Shown here: positions 17,820-25,803 of the stretch, piece after piece
Numbering within the stretch: position 1 is the stretch's first letter
How the letters are laid out: each line of letters opens with the position of its first letter
Assembly: GCA_005239435.1 (NCBI GenBank)
Contig: ML241305.1
Location: forward strand, 331,279 to 395,278
Length of the DNA: 64,000 bases
Source: Halorussus salinisoli
GTDB taxonomy: Archaea > Halobacteriota > Halobacteria > Halobacteriales > Haladaptataceae
Reading direction: 5' to 3'
Translations under genes and position numbers: made by a program
The notes under the pieces: generated by a model
Seen by the model: only the letters and a program-made list of their open reading frames with translations
Databases searched by the model: none
What the model was told of the DNA's origin: nothing

Positions 17820-18092
17820 ATGAACGTCACAGTCGAACTCACCGGTACCCTCGTCGCACGCACCGGCACGCGCAAGGCCCGCGTCGCCGTGCCCGAGGAC
17901 GCGACGGTCGCCGACGTGGTCGAGAGACTCGCAGACAAGTACGGCACGCAGGTCCGCGCGGGCGTGCTCGACGGCCAGCGTCTCCGCTCGGACACCGTGG
18001 TCGTCCGCGAGTCGTTCGACTCGACCGAGACGCTCTCGACCGCGAGTTCGCTGGAGAACGGCGACACGGTCCGGTTCAGCCTGAACGTCTGA
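17820..18092 (+). CDS. MoaD/ThiS-family ubiquitin-like protein without C-terminal Gly-Gly
   Basis: A 90-residue beta-grasp protein: NVTVELTGTLVARTGTRKARVAVPEDATVADVVERLA by family positions, then NGDTVRFSLNV at the end. MoaD, ThiS and archaeal SAMPs end in Gly-Gly, which is adenylated or conjugated; this one ends in SLNV, so it cannot act as a standard sulfur carrier or modifier. Similar degenerate members exist in haloarchaea. ATG at 17820 was chosen over upstream codons because the strand begins there. Confidence 0.75.
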   Translation: MNVTVELTGTLVARTGTRKARVAVPEDATVADVVERLADKYGTQVRAGVLDGQRLRSDTVVVRESFDSTETLSTASSLENGDTVRFSLNV

Positions 18093-18238
18093 CCGGCGTC
18101 GAATTCGTCTCTCGCCGCTGTATCTCGATTCTACGAACTGCTTCTCACTCTTTTCGTCAGCGAGTCCGTCGTTTCGGCCCACCCTCCGTTCTCACGCGCG
18201 AATCGGTTCCCGTCCGCTGGGCGTCGGCAGCAGCTCGC

Positions 18239-18547
18239 TCACTCGACGCCGAAAACGCCGACCGAGTGCACCCAGACGCCCACGACGACGGGGACGGAGG
18301 CCTCGCCCGAGTTCGCACCGGTCCCGGCGCACAGATGGACGACAGTTCCGACGAGGAACGCCGTCCCGCCGAACCGCCAGTGCGTTCCGGTTTCGACCTC
18401 GAAACCTGGGGCTTCCAGCGCCACCGCCGCGGCCGCCGCCAGGACGAAGTGCGCTCTCGGGCCGTCCATCGTCCGTCCCGCGACAGCCATCAGCGGCATC
18501 ACCAGCCACGCGGTACCGATGGCCAACGCGAACGTGGAGTTCGTCAC
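18239..18547 (-). CDS. Small three-helix membrane protein, unknown
   Basis: A possible 102-residue protein starting at a GTG (TNSTFALAIGTAWLVMPLMAV). It has three hydrophobic stretches (residues ~5-25, 33-48, 60-78 plus a hydrophobic end SVPVVVGVWVHSVGVFG). The composition is protein-like, with membrane-style segments on the only strand where they occur. There is no recognised family and the start is uncertain. It is divergent from the MFS gene at 18638. Confidence 0.45.
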   Translation of the reverse strand: MTNSTFALAIGTAWLVMPLMAVAGRTMDGPRAHFVLAAAAAVALEAPGFEVETGTHWRFGGTAFLVGTVVHLCAGTGANSGEASVPVVVGVWVHSVGVFGVE

Positions 18548-18637
18548 GCGAGAGACGAACTTCGCCGCGCGTAAGAATCTCGTAGCCGGACGACGAGACT
18601 GAGAAAGTAGAGGGACCCAGATTCGGGGTGATACACC

Positions 18638-19825
18638 GTGACGACCAAAACCCGCGACCCCGCCGCCGTTCCGTGGGGCTCGCCCACCGTCAGGGTCGTG
18701 TTCGCGGCCACGGCGCTCGCACCGCTCGGAGTCCCGCTGGTCAGCCCCGCGCTCCCGGTGGTCAGGGACGCTTTCGGCCTGACCGACGCGACGGCTAGCC
18801 TGCTGGTCGCCGTCTACTTCCTGACCGGCATCGTCCTCTCGCCGTTCATCGGCCTGCTCGCCGACCGGGTGGGCCGCAAGCGAGTCCTCGTCCCCTCGCT
18901 CGTCGTCTTCAGCCTCGCGGGAAGCGCGATTGCGCTCGCTCCCGAGTTCTGGATCGTTCTGGCGGTCCGACTGGTGCAGGGGACCGCGGCCGCGGGCATC
19001 TTCGTGACCACGGTGACGCTCATCGGCGACGCCTTCGAGGGCGTCCAGCGGAACGCGGTTCTGGGCGTCAACACGGCGGTTCTCGCCTCGGGCGCGGCGG
19101 TCTACCCCCTGCTCGGCGGCGCCCTCGCCACCGTCTCGTGGAACGCGCCGTTCCTCGCGTACCTGCTCGGACTCCCGGTCGCGGCGTTCGCGTGGGTCAC
19201 GCTCGAAGAACAGGTTATCGAACCCGACGTGGCGAATCGGGGGACGGCTTACTTGCGCAGTGCCGCCAGACTCCTCGCGCGCCGGGCCGCCGTAATTCCG
19301 TACGGCACCGCGTTCCTGACGGAGGTCCTGCTGTTCGGGGCCGTCATCACGGCGCTCCCGTTCCTGCTCTTCGGAACCTACGGCGTCTCGCCCGTCTTCG
19401 TCGGTGGGGCCATCACCGCGACCGAGGCGGTCTCGGCCGGGGTCGCCGCGGCGAACGGACGGTTCGCCCGGCAACTCTCCGACCAGCGACTCATCGCGCT
19501 CGGCTACGCCTGCTACGGGGTCGGCCTGCTGGTCGCGTGGTGGGCGTCGTCTGTCGCCGGTCTCGTGGCCGGCGTCATCGTGTTCGGCGCTGGCGTCGGC
19601 CTGACGATGCCCTCGGTAGACGCCCTCCTGAGCGACGTCGTGTCGGCGGAGTACCGAGCGGGCGCGCTGAGCCTCCGGAACAGCGTCACGTTCCTCGGGC
19701 GAGCAGTCGGCCCGGTACTGTTCGCCGGTATCGCGGTCGAGACGGGCTATCGACCGCTCCTGTTCGCGGCGGGAGTCGTCGCTCTCGCCGGAGTCGTCGG
19801 AACGGTGGCGCTAACTTCCGACTGA
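18638..19825 (+). CDS. Major facilitator superfamily transporter
   Basis: A 395-residue, ~12-helix transporter. The MFS loop motif is FIGLLADRVGRKRVLVPSLV (G-x-L-A-D-R-x-G-R-K-R), and TM1 begins LAPLGVPLVSPALPVVRDAF, the drug-efflux (DHA-like) style. The second-half motif region is NGRFARQLSDQRLIALGYAC. It may export small molecules, with the substrate unknown. The start is the GTG at 18638. The 3' end overlaps the convergent membrane-protein gene by 15 bp. Confidence 0.88.
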   Translation: MTTKTRDPAAVPWGSPTVRVVFAATALAPLGVPLVSPALPVVRDAFGLTDATASLLVAVYFLTGIVLSPFIGLLADRVGRKRVLVPSLVVFSLAGSAIALAPEFWIVLAVRLVQGTAAAGIFVTTVTLIGDAFEGVQRNAVLGVNTAVLASGAAVYPLLGGALATVSWNAPFLAYLLGLPVAAFAWVTLEEQVIEPDVANRGTAYLRSAARLLARRAAVIPYGTAFLTEVLLFGAVITALPFLLFGTYGVSPVFVGGAITATEAVSAGVAAANGRFARQLSDQRLIALGYACYGVGLLVAWWASSVAGLVAGVIVFGAGVGLTMPSVDALLSDVVSAEYRAGALSLRNSVTFLGRAVGPVLFAGIAVETGYRPLLFAAGVVALAGVVGTVALTSD

Positions 19826-20413
19826 CGCCGGGTCGACCCTCCGCCCGACCCAGAGCAGACTCCCGACGAGCAACACCACCGCGGCCGGAATCAGCCACTG
19901 GAACACGGTCAGAATCGTGCTCGACGCCTGGATCCCGAAGATGATGAGGACGATTGGCCCGCAGCAGGCCGCCCCGGACAGCAGTGCCGGAACCCCGGCC
20001 AGCAGTCCCGAGGAGGAGGACCCGATGCCGCAGGCCTTGGGCTGTCGCCACGCGAGGTACGTCACTGCGAGGTTCAGTCCCACGAGTAGCGCGATACCGA
20101 GTCCGACGAACGTGTTCAGCGAGAACAGGTACGAGCCGACGCCGAACTCGACGAGCGCGACCGGTTCGAACGACAGCGCGCTGTTCGCTGGCTGGAAGAA
20201 GCGCGCGAAGGGGTCGCGCGCCACGGTCAGTCCCACGTCGGCGTCCCCGAACGCGAGTAGATTGCTGAACCAGAGGAACGAAAGCAGGTAGCCGAGTGTG
20301 ACCCCCGAGAACACCGCGAAGCCGTCCCGACGGCCGAGCGCCGCCCGAACCGCGAACCCGGTCCGGGAGACGGTCCGGCGGACCGGCCCGCGGGAAGTCG
20401 TCTCGGTCGCCAC
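19811..20413 (-). CDS. Membrane protein associated with DUF3179 protein
   Basis: A 200-residue protein with about four or five transmembrane helices: AVFSGVTLGYLLSFLWFSNL, LFSLNTFVGLGIALLVGLNL, SSGLLAGVPALLSGAACCGP and WLIPAAVVLLVGSLLWVG. The pair of cysteines in SGAACCGPIVLIIFG is a notable motif, as found in small thiol/metal membrane proteins. Its GTG start (20413) overlaps the stop of the DUF3179 gene by one base (TAGTG), so the two are translationally coupled and probably work together. The specific function is unknown. Confidence 0.75.
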   Translation of the reverse strand: MATETTSRGPVRRTVSRTGFAVRAALGRRDGFAVFSGVTLGYLLSFLWFSNLLAFGDADVGLTVARDPFARFFQPANSALSFEPVALVEFGVGSYLFSLNTFVGLGIALLVGLNLAVTYLAWRQPKACGIGSSSSGLLAGVPALLSGAACCGPIVLIIFGIQASSTILTVFQWLIPAAVVLLVGSLLWVGRRVDPASVGS

Positions 20414-21525
20414 TACGCCATCACCTCCGTACTCGGGTAGAAGCCCGACCACGCGAACCACATCGCGTCGAAGGCGTACACCCGGTCGAGCGGAAGGTCC
20501 GCGGGGTCGTACGTCGTCCCGTCGTCCGCGACGGCCTGTCCGTCCTCGTAGCTGAACGACGCGCCGTCAGGGTTCCGGTAGACGTAGGCCGCGTCGAGGT
20601 CCGAATCGAAGACCGACAGGTGCGACGTTCCGCCGACCGTTCCTTCGAGGAGACCCGCCTCTCGCAGGGCCTCCTCGTCGAAAGCGATTCGGCCCTCGTC
20701 GGTGCGTGCGCCCACGACGACGTGCTTGTTCGGGAAGCGGTCGTCTTCCCGGAGCGGCGGAAACAGCGTCGAATCCCGGGCGTAGTACCCGCTGGGATTC
20801 GGAACGTAGGAGCCGTAGGGGTCTTGGTCGTAGTTGCGGACGGACCCCGTGTCATCCGAGAGGACCTGCGTCTCGGGGTGGACCGCCTTCCACTCCTCCC
20901 ACGTCGTCCAGAGGAGTCGGAACTCCTGCAGGGACTCGCCCTCGAACTCGCCGGAGATGGCGGTCCCGAGTATCTGCGGCCACCGACTGTCGGTCTCGCG
21001 GTCGTACATCACGAGGTTGTTGTTCAGCAACTTGCCCGAGACGCCGAAGGTGGTCTCGCCGCGCCGGAACCCCATCGCAGTCCCGGTCAGCGGACAGTAC
21101 GTCACGGAGACCGGTTCGTCGCCCACCACGTCGTTGGTTATCTCGTGCTGGACCAGAATCTTCTGCGGATAGGCCTTGACCTCACCGTTCCGGACCAATC
21201 CGAACACGACGTCGGCGTCGCGCAACTCCTCGTCGGCCTTCTCCGCGCTCCAGAACTTCGGTTCGTCGATAGAGGGAATGCCGTCCTTCGGCGGGCCACC
21301 CGAGAGAACGTCCTCCCGAAGGTCGGCGAACTCGTACTCGACCGGTAGTGCCGACGCTCGCACCGGCACGCCCTTCATCGTCGGACCGCGCGTGGTCGAT
21401 TGGGAGTCGCCCTCGTCCCGTCCATCGTTACCCCCCGAGACCACGCCGCCGATACAGCCAGCGAGTCCCGTGAGCGCGCCCCCCGTTGCCGCGGCTACGA
21501 ATTTGCGTCTCGAAGTCGGTTCCAT
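20413..21525 (-). CDS. DUF3179 domain-containing secreted lipoprotein
   Basis: A 370-residue protein with a Tat-type signal and lipobox (TSRRKFVAAATGGALTGLAGC). The rest is the DUF3179 domain: SIDEPKFWSAEKADEELRDA, KAYPQKILVQHEITNDVVGD, PVSVTYCPLTGTAMGF (conserved Cys), GKLLNNNLVMYDRET, SRWPQILGTAISGE. The conserved TYCPLTG cysteine and HE pair suggest metal or cofactor binding, but the biochemical role of the family is unknown. The protein is anchored outside the membrane. It is followed by the coupled membrane protein. Confidence 0.9.
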   Translation of the reverse strand: MEPTSRRKFVAAATGGALTGLAGCIGGVVSGGNDGRDEGDSQSTTRGPTMKGVPVRASALPVEYEFADLREDVLSGGPPKDGIPSIDEPKFWSAEKADEELRDADVVFGLVRNGEVKAYPQKILVQHEITNDVVGDEPVSVTYCPLTGTAMGFRRGETTFGVSGKLLNNNLVMYDRETDSRWPQILGTAISGEFEGESLQEFRLLWTTWEEWKAVHPETQVLSDDTGSVRNYDQDPYGSYVPNPSGYYARDSTLFPPLREDDRFPNKHVVVGARTDEGRIAFDEEALREAGLLEGTVGGTSHLSVFDSDLDAAYVYRNPDGASFSYEDGQAVADDGTTYDPADLPLDRVYAFDAMWFAWSGFYPSTEVMA

Positions 21526-21670
21526 GTCGTTCGGTAGCCTTCGGGGAAAGTTAACGCTTCTACGGACGTGCCCGGCGACTGCACACCCGGTCTCTCGACG
21601 CGCTCGCGGTGAACCGCTCCGAAGTTTTCGCTCCGCCGACGCTACCGAACCCCTCGCTCTCCCGAGAGGG

Positions 21671-22033
21671 TCACTTCGCCGAGACGATAGCCGGTTCGAG
21701 TTCGGCGACCGCCGCGACGACCTCCTCGCGTTCGGTCTCCGGAACGTCGAGGTCCGCGAGCGCCGCGTCGAGGTGGTGGGCGATTATCTCGAACTCCTCC
21801 CCGTCGATGTCGAGGTGGGCGTGGGCCGACGAGAGGTCCTCGCCGTCGTACTCGACCGGACCCCCTGTCACGGAAGCGAGAAACTTCGTCTGGTGGGCGC
21901 GGAGCGCCGACATGTCGGTATTTTCGAAGAAGTGATTGACGCGGTCGTCGCCGAGGACACGTTCGTAGAACACTTCCACGACGGCTGAAATGGATTCTCG
22001 GCCACCGAGGCGCTCGTAGAGGGTCCCCGTCAT
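21671..22033 (-). CDS. Group I truncated hemoglobin
   Basis: A 120-residue 2-over-2 globin: TLYERLGGRESISAVVEVFY at the start, then FFENTDMSALRAHQTKFLAS and the proximal-histidine region DLSSAHAHLDIDGEEF. The B/E-helix pattern matches group I (trHbN). These bind O2 and NO and in several organisms act as NO dioxygenases. The gene is divergent from cheY across a 179-bp AT-rich region, placing a gas-binding globin next to a chemosensory operon that contains H-NOX sensors. Confidence 0.9.
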   Translation of the reverse strand: MTGTLYERLGGRESISAVVEVFYERVLGDDRVNHFFENTDMSALRAHQTKFLASVTGGPVEYDGEDLSSAHAHLDIDGEEFEIIAHHLDAALADLDVPETEREEVVAAVAELEPAIVSAK

Positions 22034-22212
22034 GTGTACCTAATCGCATATAATCGAGATGATTAAATTTATTGGCCGACTATTGGCATTTCGTCGATTC
22101 GAGTTGTCAGAGAAAGTGTCAGAGTCGTCGAAGTGTCGGATACTTTGGTTTCTCGTCGGGGAATAGTATTTTATACTTCGCATGGAAGCGGATAAATGAT
22201 GAGTAACACGCC

Positions 22213-22581
22213 ATGAAGACCGGGATTCTCATCGTGGACGACTCGGAGTTCATGCGACAGCGAGTGAAGAGTGCGCTCGCGGACGACGAGTACCAGATCG
22301 TCGCCGAAGCGCCGAACGGCGCGTGGGCTATTCAGAAGTACAAGGAGAACGCCGAGGACATCGACCTCGTGCTGATGGACATCGTGATGCGGAAGGCCAA
22401 CGGCCTGAAGGCCACGGCCGCGATCAAGAAACTCGACGACGACGTTCGGGTCATCATGTGTACCAGCGTGGGCCAGCGACAGAAGATACAGTTGGCCGCG
22501 CGGGCCGGGGCCGACGCCTACATCACGAAACCGTTCGAGGACGACGAACTCACCGACGCCATCGACGGAGTGGTCGTCTGA
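22213..22581 (+). CDS. cheY: Chemotaxis response regulator CheY
   Basis: A 122-residue single receiver domain. The acidic pair is DD at 9-10 (ILIVDDSEFMRQ), the phospho-acceptor is Asp56 (LVLMDIVMRK), the switch Thr/Ser is in VIMCTSVGQ, and Lys is in YITKPFEDDEL. There is no output domain, as in CheY proteins that bind the motor (via CheF in archaea) or act as phosphate sinks. It is the first gene of the chemosensory operon, with AT-rich promoter sequence (TATTTTATACTT near 22168). cheA follows after 63 bp. Confidence 0.93.
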   Translation: MKTGILIVDDSEFMRQRVKSALADDEYQIVAEAPNGAWAIQKYKENAEDIDLVLMDIVMRKANGLKATAAIKKLDDDVRVIMCTSVGQRQKIQLAARAGADAYITKPFEDDELTDAIDGVVV

Positions 22582-22644
22582 TGGCCGCGGACGCGACCCA
22601 CGATAGCCAGCGCCTTCGACGCGGAACTTCGCGGAGGTGCAGGT

Positions 22645-25600
22645 ATGGCCCCGACTGACGACGCCTTCTATCGGGAGGCCAAGTCCCAGATTCGGGCGCT
22701 GAACGACGGCCTGCTCGCGGTCGAGAACGACGCCGACGAGGGCGTGGCGGTAGCCGAACTGTTCCGGGTGGCCCACTCGCTCAAGGGGTCGTGTCGGACA
22801 CACGGACTCGACGAGGCGGGCGAACTCGCCCACGCCATTGAGGACGCTCTCGACGCGATTCGCGGCGGGGAAGTCGAACCGACCTCGGCGCTGATAGACG
22901 AGGCGCTCGGAACCGTGGACCTGCTCGAAGCGACGGTCCGGGCCGACGCGATCGGCGGCGAGGTCGAAGGCGACCCCGAAGCCGCCAGGGCGTCGCTCCG
23001 GGCCACCCTCGACGAGGTGCGCGCGCGGCCGCCGACCGATTCGGACGGAACGCTCGGAGCCTCGGAGTCCGGCCTCGACGACTCCGGTGACGAGTGGGAC
23101 CCCGCCGACGACGACCTGAGCGACGACGTGGTCGCGGTTCTCGAAGACACGGCCGAGTTCGACGACATCGACTCGCTCCTCGACGGGATGGACGCGCCGG
23201 ACGCCGACGAGGAACTCGACGGATGGGGCATGCTGGGCGACGAGGACGCGGTCGGCGACGGAACCGACGCGGCCGACGACGCCGCGCCCGCCAACGACGT
23301 GTCCGCCGACTCCCCGCAGTCGTCCGGAGAACCGAACTCCGCCGAGACCCCGGACGAACCGTCGGCGTTCTTCGAGGAGACCAAAGAGCAAATCGCCGAC
23401 GACTCGAACATCGACGCCCTGCAAGAGGACATCGACGCGGTCGAGTTCGGCGAGTTCGACGACGAGGACAACTTCACCATCGAGGAACTGATGGACCTCG
23501 AACCCGACGAGAGTCCGGACGAGGGTCCCGCAGCGACCTCGCCGGAGGAACGAAGTCCGGCGGAAGGAGGAACGCCCACGGGCGAAATGAGTCCGCCGGA
23601 GGACCGACCCCCGTCACCGACCGCGGATTCCGACGCCTCGCCCGCGGGAAGCGACGACCCGCTGGACCTGTCGGCCGACCTGCTCGGTTCGGGGACCTCC
23701 GAACCGAGCGCGACGGACGACTCGACGTCCGGCAATTCCGCCGACGCCACCGACCCCGTCGGCGACCCGCTCGGTCTGGCCGACGACGACCTGTCGCCGG
23801 ACGACGCGACGCCGTCAGACCCGGACCCGGGCGAGTCGGTCGCCGGGTCTGACGCGACGACCGACGAAGCCGGCGAGAACGGTACAGAAGCCGACGGGAC
23901 CGGCACGTTCGTCTTCGGAAACGATGGTGCGGACGACGCTCCTGACGCCGAATCCGGCGGCGAGGCGGTTTCGCCAGAGGAATCGAAGTCGGAATCGACG
24001 CGCGACGAAGCGAGAGGCCCCGCGGACGCAGATACACCTGAACCCGCGGACGCAGACGCATCTGCAGGCACGCCCGACGCGGCCACCGAGTCGGAGTCGG
24101 TGCCGGACGACGGTTCGACACCTGACGCCGATTCGGTTCCCGATGCGGGTTCGGTGCTGGACGCGGACTCGATGCCCGACGACGTCTCGGAACTCGGCGC
24201 TCTCTCTGAGACCGAGTCGAACTCCGATTCGGCACTGGACGCCGATTCGGTGCCGGACGCGGACCTCGGCGTGGACCTGTCCGGGGAGTTCGACGCCGAC
24301 CTCGGCGGCGCGACGGACGACGCCGGTAATGCGGGCGATGTCGGCATGGACGTCTCCGTGGACGAGGAGATGGCCGAGTTCGAGTCCCGATTCGGCGACC
24401 TGCTCGGCACCGGGCCGGGTGCCGACGACGCCGGGGACGAGGGCGCGGTCTTCCGGTCGGCGGTGGCGACCATCGAGAAGAGCAGTCTCGACGCCGACGA
24501 GTTCCCGACCGGCGGTCGGGCCGACCGCTCGGAGGCGACCGGCGAGTTCGACCGCCTCCAGTCGATGACCGTGGACGTGGACACCGCCGACCGACTCCTG
24601 AACGTCGCCGAGGAGTTGTCGCTGAGTCACCTCCGACTCGACGAGGCCGTAGGTCCCGAGACCGACGACGCCATCCGCGAGGAGGTCTCGAACCTGCTCC
24701 GGGTCGTCACGGAGTACCGCCGGACGGTCATGGACGTGCGTCTGATGCCCCTCGAAACCGCCATCGACGCGATTCCCCGGACGGTTCGGGACGTGGCGCG
24801 CTCGCAGGGCAAGGAGGTCGAACTCGTCGTGAACGACGCCGACGTGGAACTCGACCGCTCCATCGTGGACCGCCTGCGGGACCCGCTGGTCCACCTCGCG
24901 CGCAACGCCGTGGACCACGGCATCGAGTCGCCCGACGAGCGCGAGGCGGTCGGCAAGGCCGCCGAGGGCACAGTCGCCATCTCGGCCGAGCGCGTCGGCG
25001 ACGAAGTGGTCATCGAACTCTCGGACGACGGCCGCGGCGTGGACCCCGAGGCGGTCCGCGAACAGGCCGTCGAGAACGGCGTCGTCGCGCCCGCGGAAGC
25101 CGAGGCGATGACCGACGACGAGACCTACGACCTGCTCTTCGAACCCGGGTTCACCACGACCGAGGAAGTGACCGACGTGAGCGGCCGCGGCGTCGGCATG
25201 GACGTAGTGAACCGGACGATAGCCGACCTCAACGGTACCGTGACGGTCGAGAGCGACCCGGGCGTCGGAACCACGGTTCGGTTGACGGTCCCGGTGTCCA
25301 TCGCGCTGACCGAAGTGCTGTTCGTGGAGGTGGCCGGCCAGACGTTCGGCATCCCGATGACCGCGGTCGAACAGATTACCGCCGCGCCGCCGGTCGAATC
25401 GACCGAGGACGGCGAGGTGGTTCGCCGGTCGAACCTCGACCTCGTGGGCGGCCTGCCCGAGGACGTCGAGGCGGACGACGCCTACCCGTTCGTGCGACTC
25501 GAGTCGGCGCTCGGGTTGGACGAACCGGGCGAGTCCGGCGTTTCCGCCGGGCGCGGCGGGGAGGTCCGCGCCGGGAAGGTCCACGACGGAGAGGCCCGCG

Positions 25601-25803
25601 ACGGAGAGACCGACGACAGCCAGATCGTCTGGATTCGGACCCAGACCGGCCGACTCGCGGTCCGGTGTGACCGCGTGGTCGCGTCTCAGGAGGTCGTGGT
25701 CCGACCCTACGGCGACCTGCTGCGGGACGTGCCCGGCGTCAGCGGGGCGACGACCCTCGGCGACGGCCAGGCAGTGAACGTGCTGGACGTGGCAACACTA
25801 TGA
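22645..25803 (+). CDS. cheA: Chemotaxis histidine kinase CheA with very long acidic linker
   Basis: A 1052-residue kinase. The N-terminal HPt domain has phospho-acceptor His44 (FRVAHSLKGSCRTHGL). Residues ~125-635 are a low-complexity, Asp/Glu/Ser/Pro-rich linker with repeated DAD/DSVPDAD-like units. Then come the dimerisation domain (VDTADRLLNVAEELSLSHLR), the ATPase domain (N-box HLARNAVDHGIES, GRGVD, GRGVGMDVVN) and a CheW-like domain ending TTLGDGQAVNVLDVA. CheA phosphorylates CheY on receptor signals. GGAGGTG at 22634-22640 supports the ATG at 22645. Its end overlaps the tandem CheC gene (ATGA). Confidence 0.95.
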   Translation: MAPTDDAFYREAKSQIRALNDGLLAVENDADEGVAVAELFRVAHSLKGSCRTHGLDEAGELAHAIEDALDAIRGGEVEPTSALIDEALGTVDLLEATVRADAIGGEVEGDPEAARASLRATLDEVRARPPTDSDGTLGASESGLDDSGDEWDPADDDLSDDVVAVLEDTAEFDDIDSLLDGMDAPDADEELDGWGMLGDEDAVGDGTDAADDAAPANDVSADSPQSSGEPNSAETPDEPSAFFEETKEQIADDSNIDALQEDIDAVEFGEFDDEDNFTIEELMDLEPDESPDEGPAATSPEERSPAEGGTPTGEMSPPEDRPPSPTADSDASPAGSDDPLDLSADLLGSGTSEPSATDDSTSGNSADATDPVGDPLGLADDDLSPDDATPSDPDPGESVAGSDATTDEAGENGTEADGTGTFVFGNDGADDAPDAESGGEAVSPEESKSESTRDEARGPADADTPEPADADASAGTPDAATESESVPDDGSTPDADSVPDAGSVLDADSMPDDVSELGALSETESNSDSALDADSVPDADLGVDLSGEFDADLGGATDDAGNAGDVGMDVSVDEEMAEFESRFGDLLGTGPGADDAGDEGAVFRSAVATIEKSSLDADEFPTGGRADRSEATGEFDRLQSMTVDVDTADRLLNVAEELSLSHLRLDEAVGPETDDAIREEVSNLLRVVTEYRRTVMDVRLMPLETAIDAIPRTVRDVARSQGKEVELVVNDADVELDRSIVDRLRDPLVHLARNAVDHGIESPDEREAVGKAAEGTVAISAERVGDEVVIELSDDGRGVDPEAVREQAVENGVVAPAEAEAMTDDETYDLLFEPGFTTTEEVTDVSGRGVGMDVVNRTIADLNGTVTVESDPGVGTTVRLTVPVSIALTEVLFVEVAGQTFGIPMTAVEQITAAPPVESTEDGEVVRRSNLDLVGGLPEDVEADDAYPFVRLESALGLDEPGESGVSAGRGGEVRAGKVHDGEARDGETDDSQIVWIRTQTGRLAVRCDRVVASQEVVVRPYGDLLRDVPGVSGATTLGDGQAVNVLDVATL

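Noticed and set aside
22668..24584. 638-codon Ser-rich minus-strand frame over cheA
   Set aside because: The Ser-rich translation is the reverse complement of the Asp/Glu-rich linker codons, not a separate gene.
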